Below, piece by piece: positions 25,975 to 39,968 of a stretch of 64,000 nucleotides of DNA. A program made the position numbers and the translations under genes. The DNA lies in NCBI GenBank assembly GCA_958496175.1, contig OY292279.1, positions 1,054,001-1,118,000 of the forward strand, read 5' to 3'. The notes beneath the pieces were generated by a model that saw only the letters and a list, made by a program, of their open reading frames with translations, was not told the DNA's origin and made no database searches. The stretch is from Sisyra terminalis (Eukaryota; Arthropoda; Insecta; Neuroptera; Sisyridae). Position 1 is the first letter of the stretch. Every line of letters begins with the position of its first letter.

Positions 25975-26159
25975 AGGATCTAGAAATCTTATGCTTATTA
26001 TTCTTTACAATATAGTTAAGAATGATTTCGTCGCTAATATTTTTTTCCTAATTGATCTTTTGCAAGTTTCGAATGGAATAATGGTTCATTCTTTGGACAT
26101 ATACGAATATTGTTAAAGCTTTAGCCCAATAATTCGTAAGTATTTCATTAAACTTTACC
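25975..26159 (-). repeat. Decayed satellite, left flank of cassette B
   Basis: Landmarks ggatctag, tgcttattattct, tagttaagaatgattt, aattgatcttttgcaag (for aattgtcctttttgaaa) and tttagcccaataattcgt (for gatagcctggattcataatccgt) follow satellite order with internal deletions. It ends at aaactttacc, which resembles the monomer's aaactatacc. It matches the flank of cassette A inverted. Confidence 0.72.
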
Positions 26160-26940
26160 AGTTTCCGTGTTTTCAATTTCATATCTTATCCTTGAAATAT
26201 CGACAATAGTAAGTTCTAAATTCAATTATTGAATTATTTTTTTTTTTAATAATTTTTAAGTGTTGACAATTCGTATTGCTTAGAATTTTGATTTAAGACA
26301 TCGCTACAATGCGATTCAACTTTTGTTGGAAGCTATGAGTACATCCACCTGACTCACAGGTGGCACTAAAAACATAAGGTGGTTTAATTGACATACATGT
26401 CAAGAGTTGACCTGTTCTAGCATAGATGGCTCCAGCGGCGACTCAAGTCAATTTGACAACTAATTTTGGAAAATTAAAATTTTATAATTACCTTTATTTT
26501 ATTCAAATAAACTTAATTTTTATTGTTATAGTTGTTTGAATTGACGGTCAGTGATGCATTTTAACTTTATAACATCGGAATGATCCCAAATACATATGAA
26601 ACAGGTAATATTTATTCTGACATTGTGGGTATGGATGCAATGTTCACAAGTACTTTTTGTAAATTTTGTAGATATTTTCCAACATTTTACGACCTAAAAA
26701 TAGCCAAATATAATATATATTTCAAAAGAAATCCTGCAGAGAGGAATCTAACCAAATCATCAATAAATATAAGCCACTGAAAGTGCAGCATAAATATTGT
26801 GAAAATCGGAGGAATATCTCCTTCAACAAGTCTTGACAAAACAAGGTAGGTAAATAATCCCCAACTTTCAATCACCGAAATAGGCTAAAAACGACAAAAC
26901 CATTTGCATTTGTAAATCTTTCTGATGACCTCTTGGAGAG
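26160..26940 (-). other. Non-satellite cassette core, copy B (781 bp)
   Basis: Inverted copy of core A, 6 bp longer because it keeps the extra ggtatg near 26628. It holds the hairpin at 26345-26363 and the TTGAC cluster at 26388-26457. It shares the base in ggtaggtaaata with A, while C and D read ggtagggaaata. It differs from A, C and D at ttaccagtttcc near 26155 (others: ttacctgtttcc). The gagctcttggagagct hairpin is broken here (gacctcttggagagct). Antisense reading frames of 62 and 66 codons are present but show no domain or coding signature I recognise. Confidence 0.8.
26388..26457 (-). promoter_or_regulatory. TTGAC/GTCAA cluster in cassette core B
   Basis: The same five motifs as in copy A, in inverted order, starting with ttgacatacatgtcaa (7-bp arms, 2-nt spacer) and ending with gtcaatttgac. 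The bases between cgactc and gtcaa vary among the copies (atgtcaa in A, aagtcaa in B, tagtcaa in C and D), yet every TTGAC core remains. A regulatory role is inference. Confidence 0.4.
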
Positions 26941-27330
26941 CTGATTTATGCAATTTCGATAACAATGATTCAGCCTTAATATATATCTGGATTCCAAAAA
27001 AAAAAAAAAACAGCGTTATATACTTTACCTAAACTTGAAAATTGCCTTTCTTGGAACTTTGAACCGATATTTTATATGTCCTTTTGCATACAAAAAAAAA
27101 TTACATCAGTTCTCACATTACAGCATTGTTATACGTAGCTAAAATTTACACTCTAAGGAAATCTCCTCCTCAAAAATGACCGTCGCTTAGGCTAATTTGG
27201 TGCAAGCGTTTTCACGTCCTTAACTTCCACTTTTAATTTTCCAAAGCTCTAGTTAATCAATGCTTATTATTTTTTGCATCACGGTTAAGGATGATTTAGT
27301 TTATAATATTCAGCTCAAATTTGGCGAAAA
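26941..27330 (-). repeat. Decayed satellite monomers, right flank of cassette B
   Basis: The order gcaatttcgataacaatgatt, ttaatatat, an A run (26996-27010, 15 A) and ttatatactttacc follows the ordinary order gcatagtagttaaggatgatt, ttaatatt, gcgaaacaaat, ttatatcctttt. The decayed monomer continues to ggtgcaagcg...ccttaacttcc and tgcttattattttttgcatc, then rejoins ordinary satellite near 27330. Confidence 0.75.
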
Positions 27331-30300
27331 AAAAATCCCTTATATCCTTTTTATGCACTAGAAAATTGTCTTTTTTGAATCTTTGAAACGATATTGCGGG
27401 TGTCCTTTGGCACACAGGGCAAAATTTTTTTCACATTATAATTCACTTGAAAGCCTGGATTCATAATCCGTTGAGAAAACTAGACCTTATAATGAAAAAG
27501 TCGGCCCCTTTAAATGACTCAATATCAGTCGAATTTACTCGCATAGACTTTCAACTCCTTAACTTCCCGTTCTAACTTTACAAGGATCTAGTTAACCAAT
27601 GCTTTTTATTTTTTGCATAGTAGTTAAGGATGATTTAATCTTTAATATTCATCTCAATTTTGGCGAAAGAAATCATCCCATATATCCTTTTTATGCACTC
27701 GAAAATTGTCCTTTTTGAAATGTTGAAATGGAATTGTGATTGTCTTGTAACCCACAGGACAAATTTATTTTCACATTATAATTCACTTGATAGCCTGGAT
27801 TCATAATCAGTTGAGAAAGCTAAACCTCATAATGAAAAGTCGCCCCCTTTAAATGACCCAATATCAGTCGATTTTTCTCGCATAGACTTTCAACTCCTTA
27901 ACTTCCCGTTCTAATTTTTAAGGGATCTAGTTAACCAATGCTTTTTATTTTTTGCTAAGTAGTTTAGGATGATATAATCATTAATATTCAACTCGATATT
28001 GGCGAAACAAATCATCCCTTATATCCTTTTTATGCACTCGAAAATTGTCCTTTTTGAAATTTTGAAATGGAATTGTGATTGTATTGTAACCCACAGGACA
28101 TATTTATTTTCACATTATAATTCACTTGATAGCCTGGATTCATAATCAGTTGAGAAAACTAAACCCCATAATGAAAAGTCGCCCCCTTTAAATGACCCAA
28201 TATCAGTCGAATTTTCTCGCATAGACTTGAAACTCCTTAACTTCCCGTTCTAATTTTTCAGGGATTTAGTTAACCAATGCTTTTTATTTTTTGCATAGTA
28301 GTTAAGGATGATTTAATCTTTAATATTCAACTCAATTTTGGTGAAACAAATCATCCCTTATATCCTTTTTATGCACTCGAAAATGGTCCTTTTTGAAATG
28401 TTGAAATGGAATTGTGATTGTCTTGTAACCCACAGGACCAAACTTTTTTCACATTATAATTCACTTGATAGCCTGGATTCATAATCAGTTGAGAAAACTG
28501 AACCTCATAATGAAAAGTCGCCCCCTTTAAATGACAAAATATCAGTCAAATTTTCTCGCATAGACTTTAAACTCCTTAACTTCCCGTTCTAATTTTTCAG
28601 GGATTTAGTTAACCAATGCTTTTAATTTTTTGCATAGTAGTTAAGGATGATTTAATCTTTAATATTCTACTCCATTTTGGCGAAACAAAATATCTCTTAT
28701 ATCCTTTTTATGCACTCGAAAATTGCCCTTTTTGAAACTTTGAGACGATATTGCGGGTGTCCTTTGGAACTCAGGACAAAATTTTTTTCACATTATTATT
28801 CACTTGATAGCCTGGATTCATAATCAGTTGAGAAAACTGAACCTCATAATGAAAAGTCGCCCCCTTTAAATGACCCAATATCAGTCGAATTTTCTCGCAT
28901 AGACTTTAAACTCCTTAACTTCCCGTTCTAATTTTTCAGGGATTTAGTTCACCAATGCTTTTTATTTTTTGCATAGTAGTTAAGTTTGATTTAATCTTTA
29001 ATATTCAACTCAATTTTTGTGAAACAAATCATCCCTTATATCCTTTTTATGCACTCGAAAATGGTCCTTTTTGAAATGTTGAAATGGAATTGTGATTGTC
29101 TTGTAACCCACAGGACAAATTTATTTTCACATTATAATTCACTTGATAGCCTGGATTCATAATCCGTTGTGAAAACTAGACCTCATAATGAAAAGTCGCC
29201 CCCATTAAATGACCCAATATCAGTCGAATTTTTTCGCATAGACTTTCAACTCCTTAACCTCCCGTTCTAATTTTACAAGGATCTAGTTAACCAATGCTTT
29301 TTATTTTTTGCATAGTAGTTAAGAATGATTTAATCTTTAATATTCTACTCCATTTTGGCGAAACAAAATATCTCTTATATCCTTTTTATGCACTCGAAAA
29401 TTGTCCTTTTTGAAATTTTGAAATGGAATTGTGATTGTCTTGTAACCCACAGGACAAATTTATTTTCACATTATAATTCACTTGATAGCCTGGATTCATA
29501 ATCCGTTGTGAAAACTAGACCTCATAATGAAAAGTCACCCCCTTTAAATGACCCAATATCAGTCGAATTTTTTCGCATAGACTTTCTACTCCTTAACTTT
29601 CCGTTCTAATTTTACAAGGATCTAGTTAACCAATGCTTTTAATTTTTTGCATAGTAGTTAAGGATGATTTAATCTTTAATATTCTACTCCATTTTGGCGA
29701 AACAAAATATTTCTTATATCCTTTTTTTGCACTCGAAAATTGCCCTTTTTGAAACTTTGAGACGATATTGCGGGTGTCCTTTGGAACTCAGGACAAAATT
29801 TTTTTCACATTATTATTCACTTGATAGCCTGGATTCATAATCAGTTGAGAAAACTAAACCTCATATTGAAAAGTCGCCCCCTTTAAATGACCCAATATCA
29901 GTCGAATTTTCTCGCATAGACTTTAAACTCCTTAACTTCCCGTTCTAATTTTTCAGGGATTTAGTTAACCAATGCTTTTTATTTTTTGCATAGTAGTTAA
30001 GTTTGATTTAATCTTTAATATTCAACTCAATTTTTGTGAAACAAATCATCCCTTATATCCTTTTTATGCACTCGAAAATGGTCCTTTTTGAAATGTTGAA
30101 ATGGAATTGTGATTGTCTTGTAACCCACAGGACAAAATTTTTTTCACATTATAATTCACTTGATAGCCTGGATTCATAATCAGTTGAGAAAACTGAACCT
30201 CATAATGAAAAGTCGCCCCCTTTAAATGACCCAATATCAGTCGAATTTTCTCGCATAGACTTTAAACTCCTTAACTTCCCGTTCTAATTTTTCAGGGATT

Positions 30301-33300
30301 TAGTTAACCAATGCTTTTTATTTTTCGCATAGTAGTTAAGGATGATTTAATCTTTAATATTCAACTCGATATTGGCGAAACAAATCATCCCTTATATCCT
30401 TTTTATGCACTCGAAAATTGTCCTTTTTGAAATTTTGAAATGGAATTGTGATTGTCTTGTAACCCACAGGACAAATTTATTTTCACATTATAATTCACTT
30501 GATAGCCTGGATTCATAATCCGTTGTGAAAACTAGACCTCATAATGAAAAGTCGCCCCCATTAAATGACCCAATATCAGTCGAATTTTTTCGCATAGACT
30601 TTCAACTCCTTAACCTCCCGTTCTAATTTTACAAGGATCTAGTTAACCAATGCTTTTTATTTTTTGCATAGTAGTTAAGAATGATTTAATCTTTAATATT
30701 CTACTCCATTTTGGCGAAACAAAATATCTCTTATATCCTTTTTATGCACTCGAAAATTGTCCTTTTTGAAATTTTGAAATGGAATTGTGATTGTCTTGTA
30801 ACCCACAGGACAAATTTATTTTCACATTATAATTCACTTGATAGCCTGGATTCATAATCCGTTGTGAAAACTAGACCTCATAATGAAAAGTCACCCCCTT
30901 TAAGTGACCCAATATCAGTCGAATTTTTTCGCATAGACTTTCAACTCCTTAACCTCCCGTTCTAATTTTTCAGGGATTTAGTTAACCAATGCTTTTTATT
31001 TTTTGCATAGTAGTTAAGGATGATTTAATCATTAATATTCAACTCGATATTGGCGAAACAAATCATCCCTTATATCCTTTTTATGCACTCGAAAATGGTC
31101 CTTTTTGAAATGTTGAAATGGAATTGTGATTGTCTTGTAACCCACAGGACAAAGTTTTTTTCACATTATAATTCACTTGATAGCTTGGATTCATAATCAG
31201 TTGAGAAAACTGAACCTCATAATGAAAAGTCGCCCCCTTTAAATGACCCAATATCAGTCGAATTTTCTCGCATAGACTTTAAACTCCTTAACTTCCCGTT
31301 CTAATTTTTCAGGGATTTAGTTAACCAATGCTTTTTATTTTTCGCATAGTAGTTAAGGATGATTTAATCTTTAATATTCAACTCGATATTGGCGAAACAA
31401 ATCATCCCTTATATCCTTTTTATGCACTCGAAAATTGTCCTTTTTGAAATTTTGAAATGGAATTGTGATTGTCTTGTAACCCACAGAACAAATTTATTTT
31501 CACATTATTATTCACTTGATAGCCTGGATTCATAATCCGTTGTGAAAACTAGACCTCATAATGAAAAGTCACCCCCTTTAAATGACCCAATATCAGTCGA
31601 ATTTTTTCGCATAGACTTTCAACTCCTTAACCTCCCGTTCTAATTTTACAAGGATCTAGTTAACCAATGCTTTTTATTTTTTGCATAGTAGTTAAGAATG
31701 ATTTAATCTTTAATATTCTACTCCATTTTGGCGAAACAAAATATCTCTTATATCCTTTTTATGCACTCGAAAATTGTCCTTTTTGAAATTTTGAAATGGA
31801 ATTGTGATTGTCTTGTAACCCACAGGACAAATTTATTTTCACATTATAATTCACTTGATAGCCTGGATTCATAATCCGTTGTGAAAACTAGACCTCATAA
31901 TGAAAAGTCACCCCCTTTAAATGACCCAATATCAGTCGAATTTTCTCGCATAGACTTTAAACTCCTTAACTTCCCGTTCTAATTTTTCAGGGATTTAGTT
32001 AACCAATGCTTTTTATTTTTTGCATAGTAGTTAAGTTTGATTAAATCTTTAATATTCAACTCAATTTTTGTGAAACAAATCATCCCTTATATCCTTTTTA
32101 TGCACTCGAAAATGGTCCTTTTTGAAATGTTGAAATGGAATTGTGATTGTCTTGTAACCCACAGGACAAAATTTTTTTCACATTATAATTCACTTGATAG
32201 CCTGGATTCATAATCAGTTGAGAAAACTGAACCTCATAATGAAAAGTCGCCCCCTTTAAATGACCCAATATCAGTCGAATTTTCTCGCATAGACTTTAAA
32301 CTCCTTAACTTCCCGTTCTAATTTTTCAGGGATTTAGTTAACCAATGCTTTTTATTTTTCGCATAGTAGTTAAGGATGATTTAATCTTTAATATTCAACT
32401 CGATATTGGCGAAACAAATCATCCCTTATATCCTTTTTATGCACTCGAAAATTGTCCTTTTTGAAATTTTGAAATGGAATTGTGATTGTCTTGTAACCCA
32501 CAGGACAAATTTATTTTCACATTATAATTCACTTGATAGCCTGGATTCATAATCCGTTGTGAAAACTAGACCTCATAATGAAAAGTCGCCCCCATTAAAT
32601 GACCCAATATCAGTCGAATTTTTTCGCATAGACTTTCAACTCCTTAACCTCCCGTGCTAATTTTACAAGGATCTAGTTAACCAATGCTTTTTATTTTTTG
32701 CATAGTAGTTAAGGATGATTTAATCTTTAATATTCTACTCCATTTTGGCGAAACAATATATCTCTTATATCCTTTTTATGCACTCGAAAATTGCCCTTTT
32801 TGAAACTTTGAGACGATATTGCGGGTGTCCTTTGGAACTCAGGACAAAATTTTTTTCACATTATTATTCACTTGATAGCCTGGATTCATAATCAGTTGAG
32901 AAAACTAAACCCCATAATGAAAAGTCGCCCCCTTTAAATGACCCAATATCAGTCGAATTTTCTCGCATAGACTTTAAACTCCTTAACTTCCCGTTCTAAT
33001 TTTTCAGGGATTTAGTTAACCAATGCTTTTTATTTTTCGCATAGTAGTTAAGGATGATTTAATCTTTAATATTCAACTCGATATTGGCGAAACAAATCAT
33101 CCCTTATATCCTTTTTATGCACTCGAAAATTGTCCTTTTTGAAATTTTGAAATGGAATTGTGATTGTCTTGTAACCCACAGGACAAATTTATTTTCACAT
33201 TATAATTCACTTGATAGCCTGGATTCATAATCCGTTGTGAAAACTAGACCTCATAATGAAAAGTCGCCCCCATTAAATGACCCAATATCAGTCGAATTTT

Positions 33301-36300
33301 TTCGCATAGACTTTCAACTCCTTAACCTCCCGTGCTAATTTTACAAGGATCTAGTGAACCAATGCTTTTAATTTTTTGCATCGTAGTTAAGGATGATTTA
33401 ATCTTTAATATTCTACTCCATTTTGGCGAAACAAAATATCTCTTATATCCTTTTTTTGCACTCGAAAATTGCCCTTTTTGAAACTTTGAGACGATATTGC
33501 GGGTGTCCTTTGGAACTCAGGACAAAATTTTTTTCACATTATTATTCACTTGATAGCCTGGATTCATAATCAGTTGAGAAAACTAAACCTCATAATGAAA
33601 AGTCGCCCCCTTTAAATGACCCAATATCAGTCGAATTTTCTCGCATAGACTTTAAACTCCTTAACTTCCCGTTCTAATTTTTCAGGGATTTAGTTAACCA
33701 ATGCTTTTATTTTTTGCATAGTAGTTAAGTTTGATTTAATCTTTAATATTCAACTCAATTTTTGTGAAACAAATCATCCCTTATATCCTTTTAATGCACT
33801 CGAAAATGGTCCTTTTTGAAATGTTGAAATGGAATTGTGATTGTCTTGTAACCCACAGGACAAAATTTTTTTCACATTATAATTCACTTGATAGCCTGGA
33901 TTCATAATCAGTTGAGAAAACTGAACCTCATAATGAAAAGTCGCCCCCTTTAAATGACCCAATATCAGTCGAATTTTCTCGCATAGACTTTAAACTCCTT
34001 AACTTCCCGTTCTAATTTTTCAGGGATTTAGTTAACCAATGCTTTTTATTTTTCGCATAGTAGTTAAGGATGATTTAATCTTTAATATTCAACTCGATAT
34101 TGGCGAAACAAATCATCCCTTATATCCTTTTTATGCACTCGAAAATTGTCCTTTTTGAAATTTTGAAATGGAATTGTGATTGTCTTGTAACCCACAGGAC
34201 AAATTTATTTTCACATTATAATTCACTTGATAGCCTGGATTCATAATCCGTTGTGAAAACTAGACCTCATAATGAAAAGTCGCCCCCATTAAATGACCCA
34301 ATATCAGTCGAATTTTTTCGCATAGACTTTCAACTCCTTAACCTCCCGTTCTAATTTTACAAGGATCTAGTTAACCAATGCTTTTTATTTTTTGCATAGT
34401 AGTTAAGTTTGATTTAATCTTTAATATTCAACTCAATTTTTGTGAAACAAATCATCCCTTATATCCTTTTTATGCACTCGAAAATGGTCCTTTTTGAAAT
34501 GTTGAAATGGAATTGTGATTGTCTTGTAACCCACAGGACAAAATTTTTTTCACATTATAATTCACTTGATAGCCTGGATTCATAATCAGTTGAGAAAACT
34601 AAACCTCATAATGAAAAGTCGCCCCCTTTAAATGACCCAATATCAGTCGAATTTTCTCGCATAGACTTTAAACTCCTTAACTTCCCGTTCTAATTTTTCA
34701 GGGATTTAGTTAACCAATGCTTTTTATTTTTCGCATAGTAGTTAAGGATGATTTAATCTTTAATATTCAACTCGATATTGGCGAAACAAATCATCCCTTA
34801 TATCCTTTTTATGCACTCGAAAATTGTCCTTTTTGAAATTTTGAAATGGAATTGTGATTGTCTTGTAACCCACAGGACAAATTTATTTTCACATTATTAT
34901 TCACTTGATAGCCTGGATTCATAATCCGTTGTGAAAACTAGACCTCATAATGAAAAGTCACCCCCTTTAAATGACCCAATATCAGTCGAATTTTTTCGCA
35001 TAGACTTTCTACTCCTTAACTTTCCGTTCTAATTTTACAAGGATCTAGTTAACCAATGCTTTTAATTTTTTGCATAGTAGTTAAGGATGATTTAATCTTT
35101 AATATTCTACTCCATTTTGGCAAAACAATATATCTCTTATATCCTTTTTATGCACTCGAAAATTGCCCTTTTTGAAACTTTGAAATGGAATTGTGATTGT
35201 CTTGTAACCCACAGGACAAATTTATTTTCACATTATAATTCACTTGATAGCCTGGATTCATAATCCGTTGTGAAAACTAGACCTCATAATGAAAAGTCAC
35301 CCCCTTTAAATGACCCAATATCAGTCGAATTTTTTCGCATAGACTTTCAACTCCTTAACTTCCCGTTCTAATTTTTCAGGGATTTAGTTAACCAATGCTT
35401 TTTATTTTTTGCATAGTAGTTAAGGATGATTTAATCATTAATATTCAACTCGATATTGGCGAAACAAATCATCCCTTATATCCTTTTTATGCACTCGAAA
35501 ATTGTCCTTTTTGAAATTTTGAAATGGAATTGTGATTGTCTTGTAACCCACAGGACAAATTTATTTTCACATTATAATTCACTTGATAGCCTGGATTCAT
35601 AATCAGTTGAGAAAACTAAACCCCATAATAAAAAGTCGCCCCCTTTAAATGACCCAATATCAGTCGAATTTTCTCGCAAAGACTTTAAACTCCTTAACTT
35701 CCCGTTCTAATTTTTCAGGGATTTAGTTAACCAATGCTTTTTATTTTTTGCATAGTAGTTAAGGATGATTTAATCTTTAATATTCAACTCAATTTTGGTG
35801 AAACAAATCATCCCTTATATCCTTTTTATGCACTCTAAAATGGTCCTTTTTGAAATGTTGAAATGGAATTGTGATTGTCTTGTAACCCACAGGACAAAGT
35901 TTTTTTCACATTATAATTCACTTGATAGCCTGGATTCATAATCAGTTGAGAAAACTGAACCTCATAATGAAAAGTCGCCCCCTTTAAATGACCCAATATC
36001 AGTCGAATTTTCTCGCATAGACTTTAAACTCCTTAACTTCCCGTTCTAATTTTTCAGGGATTTAGTTAACCAATGCTTTTTATTTTTCGCATAGTAGTTA
36101 AGGATGATTTAATCTTTAATATTCAACTCGATATTGGCGAAACAAATCATCCCTTATATCCTTTTTATGCACTCGAAAATTGTCCTTTTTGAAATTTTGA
36201 AATGGAATTGTGATTGTCTTGTAACCCACAGGACAAATTTATTTTCACATTATTATTCACTTGATAGCCTGGATTCATAATCCGTTGTGAAAACTAGACC

Positions 36301-39300
36301 TCATAATGAAAAGTCACCCCCTTTAAATGACCCAATATCAGTCGAATTTTTTCGCATAGACTTTCTACTCCTTAACTTTCCGTTCTAATTTTACAAGGAT
36401 CTAGTTAACCAATGCTTTTAATTTTTTGCATAGTAGTTAAGGATGATTTAATCTTTAATATTCTACTCCATTTTGGCGAAACAATATATCTCTTATATCC
36501 TTTTTATGCACTCGAAAATTGCCGTTTTTGAAACTTTGAGACGATATTGCGGGTGTGCTTTGGAACTCAGGACAAAATTTTTTTCACATTATTATTCACT
36601 TGATAGCCTGGATTCATAATCCGTTGAGAAAACTAGATCTTATAATGAAAAGTCACCCCCTTTAAATGACCCAATATCAGTCGAATTTACTCGCATAGAC
36701 TTTAAACTCTATAAATTCCCGTTCTAATTTTACAAGGATCTAGTTATTAAATGCTTTTTATTTTTTGCATAGTAGTTAAGAATGATTTAATCTTTAATAT
36801 TCAACTCAATTTTGGCGAAACATATCATCCCTTATATCCTTTTTATGCACTCGAAAATTGTCCTTTTTGAAATTTTGAAATGGAATTGTGATTGTCTTGT
36901 AACCCACAGATCAAAATTTTTTTAAAATTTTTTTCACTTGATAGCCTGGATTCATAATCCGTTGTGAAAACTAGACCTCATAATGAAAAGTCACCCCCTT
37001 TAAATGACCCAATATCAGTCGAATTTTTTCGCATAGACTTTCTACTCCTTAACTTTCCGTTCTAATTTTACAAGGATCTAGTTAACCAATGCTTTTAATT
37101 TTTTGCATAGTAGTTAAGGATGATTTAATCTTTAATATTCTACTCCATTTTGGCGAAACAATATATCTCTTATATCCTTTTTATGCACTCGAAAATTGCC
37201 GTTTTTGAAACTTTGAGACGATATTGCGGGTGTGCTTTGGAACTCAGGACAAAATTTTTTTCACATTATTATTCACTTGATAGCCTGGATTCATAATCCG
37301 TTGAGAAAACTATACTTCATAATGAATAGGCACCCCCTTTAAATGACCCAATATCAGTCGAATTTACTCGCATAGACTTTAAACTCTATAAATTCCCGTT
37401 CTAATTTTACAAGGATCTAGTTATTAAATGCTTTTTATTTTTTGCATAGTAGTTAAGAATGATTTAATCTTTAATATTCAACTCAATTTTGGCGAAACAT
37501 ATCATCCCTTATATCCTTTTTATGCACTCGAAAATTGTCCTTTTTGAAATTTTGAAATGGAATTGTGATTGTCTTGTAACCCACAGATCAAAATTTTTTT
37601 AAAATTTTTTTCACTTGATAGCCTGAATTCATAATCCGTTGAGAAAACTAGACCTCATAATGAAAAGTCACCCCCTTTAAATGACCCAATATCAGTCGAA
37701 TTTATTCGCATAGACTTTCAACTCCTTAACTTTCCGTTCTAATTTTACAAGGATCTTGTTAACCAATGCTTTTAATTTTTTGCATAGTAGTTAAGAATGA
37801 TTGAATCTTTAATATTCAGCTCAATTTTGGCGAAAAAAATCATCCCTTATATCCTTTTTATGCACTCGAAAATTGCCCTTTTTGAAACTTTGAGACGATA
37901 TTGCGGGTGTCCTTTGGAACACAGGACAAAATTTTTTTCACATTATTATTCACTTGATAGCCTGGATTCATAATTAGTTGAGAAAACAAGAACTCATAAT
38001 GAAAAGTCACCCCCTTTAAATGACCCAATATCAGTCGAATTTTTTCACATAGACTTTAAACTCCTTAACTTCCCGTTCTAATTTTTCAGGGATCTAGTTA
38101 ACCAATGCTTTTAATTTTTTGGATAGTAGTTATGGATGATTTAATCTTTAATATTCAACTCAATAATGGCGAAACAAATCATCCTTTATATCCTTTTTGT
38201 GCACTCGAAAATTGTCCTTTTTGAAATTTTGAAATGGAAATGTGATTGTCTTGTAACCCACAGGACTAATTTATTTTCACATTATAATTCACTTGATAGC
38301 CTGGAATCATAGTATTTTGCGAAAACTAGACCTCATAATGAAAAGTCACCCTTTTTAAATGACCCAATATCAGTCGAATTTTTTCGCATAGACTTTCAAC
38401 TCCTTAACTTCCCGTTCAAATTTTTCAGGGATCTAGTTAACCAATGCTTTTAATTTTTTGGATAGTAGTTATGGATGATTTAATCTTTAATATTCAACTC
38501 AATAATGGCGAAACAAATCATCCCTTATATCCTTTTTATGCACTCGAAAATTGTCCTTTTTGAAATTTTGAAATGGAATTGTGATTGTCTTGTAACCCAC
38601 AGGACAAATTTATTTTCACATTATAATTCACTTGCTAGCCTGGATTCATAATCCGTTGTGAAAACTAGACCTCATAATGAAAAGTCACCCCCTTTAAATG
38701 ACCCAATATTAGTCGAATTTTTTCGCATAGACTTTCAACTCCTTAACTTTCCGTTCTAATTTTACAAGGATCTAGTTAACCAATGCTTTTAATTTTTTGG
38801 ATAGTAGTTATGGATGATTTAATCTTTAATATTCAACTCAATATAGGCGAAACAAATCATCCCTTATATCCTTTTTGTGCACTCGAAAATTGTCCTTTTT
38901 GAAATTTTGAAATGGAATTGTGATTGTCTTGTAACCCACAGGTCAAAATTTTTTTCACATTATAATTCACTTGATAGCCTGGATTCCTAGTCTTTTGAGA
39001 AAACTAGACCTCATAATGAAAAGTCACCCCCTTTAAATGACCCAATATCAGTCGAATTTTTTCGCAAAGACTTTCAACTCCTTAACTTCCCGTTCAAATT
39101 TTTCAGGGATCTAGTTAACCAATGCTTTTTCTTTTTTGCATAGTAGTTATGGATGATTTAATCTTTAATATTCAACTCAATAATGGCGAAACAAATCATC
39201 CCTTATATCCTTTTTATGCACTCGAAAATTGTCCTTTTTGAAATTTTGAAATGGAATTGTGATTGTCTTGTAACCCACAGGACTAATTTATTTTCACATT

Positions 39301-39783
39301 ATAATTCACTTGATAGCCTGGATTCATAGTATTTTGAGAAAACTAGACCTCATAATGAAAAGTCACCCTTTTTAAATGTCCCAATATCAGTCGAATTTTT
39401 TCGCATAGACTTTCAACTCCTTAACTTTCCGTTCTAATTTTACAAGGATCTAGTTAACCAATGCTTTTAAGTTTTTGCATAGTAGTTAAGGATGATTTAA
39501 TCTTTAATATTTTACTCCATTTTGGCGAAACAAAATATCTCTTATATCCTTTTTATGCATTCGAAAATTGTCCTTTTTGAAACATTAAAACGGTATTGCG
39601 GGTGTCCTTTGGCATACAGGACAAATTTTTTTTCATATAATAATTTAATTGATAGCCTGGATTCATAATCCGTTGAGAAAACTTGACCTCATAATGAAAA
39701 GTCACCCCCTTGAAATGACCCAAATTCAGTCGAATTTTTTCGCATAGACTTTCAACTCTATAACGTTCCGTTTTAATTTTCCA
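27331..39783 (-). repeat. 339-bp satellite array, minus-oriented, cassette B to cassette C
   Basis: About 37 monomers. An irregular higher-order pattern is marked by the tttttcgcatag variant at 30324, 31341, 32358, 33036, 34052, 34730 and 36086, with spacings of 1017, 1017, 678, 1016, 678 and 1356 bp (3, 3, 2, 3, 2 and 4 monomers). Type II monomers with aattgccctttttgaaactttgag recur at 28721, 29738, 32789 and 33467. No gene is seen; a 62-codon frame at 33774-33962 is satellite sequence. Confidence 0.95.
36903..36945 (-). repeat. Rearranged monomer segment (agatcaaaattttttt variant)
   Basis: Where other monomers read caggacaaaatttttttcacattataattcac, this copy reads cagatcaaaattttt followed by a second aaaattttttt before cacttgat, losing cacattataa. 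The same variant is at 37580 and 46644. The first spacing is 677 bp (two monomers) and the second is 9064 bp, so it marks both a local dimer duplication and the large duplication. Confidence 0.75.
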
Positions 39784-39968
39784 AGGATCTAGAAATCTTA
39801 TGCTTATTATTCTTTGCAATATAGTTAAGAATGATTTCGTCGCTAATATTTTTTTCCTAATTGATCTTTTGCAAGTTTCGAATGGAATTATGGTTCATTC
39901 TTTGGACTTATACGAATATTGTTAAAGCTTTAGCCCAATAATTCGTAAGTATTTCATTAAACTTTACC
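39784..39968 (-). repeat. Decayed satellite, left flank of cassette C
   Basis: Same truncated flank as in B and D, ending at actttacc. It differs from B by cttatacg for catatacg and ctttgcaat for ctttacaat. In C and D the last ordinary monomers before it carry cgtattg...tttggcatacagg, the same type II form that borders cassette A on its outer side. Confidence 0.72.

Noticed and set aside
26580..26875. Overlapping antisense reading frames in the cassette core (62 to 66 codons), conserved in four copies
   Set aside because: The copies are too recent for protein conservation to mean anything. The frames overlap on opposite strands and I recognise no domain. The 6-bp difference in copy A keeps the frame, but one event proves nothing.
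26996..27010. Poly-A run as the 3' tail of a retroposon
   Set aside because: Sequence on both sides of the run aligns to successive parts of a satellite monomer (taagg-atgatt, ttaatat, then ttatatcctttt). The run is best explained as expansion of the monomer's gcgaaacaaat segment. No polyadenylation signal lies close upstream.
26152..27029. ACTTTACC at 26152-26159 and 27022-27029 as an 8-bp target-site duplication
   Set aside because: The two copies fall at different phases of the satellite monomer, the second lies beyond decayed satellite rather than at the core edge, and copy A has ggtatagt instead of ggtaaagt on one side. Coincidence in AT-rich DNA is likely.
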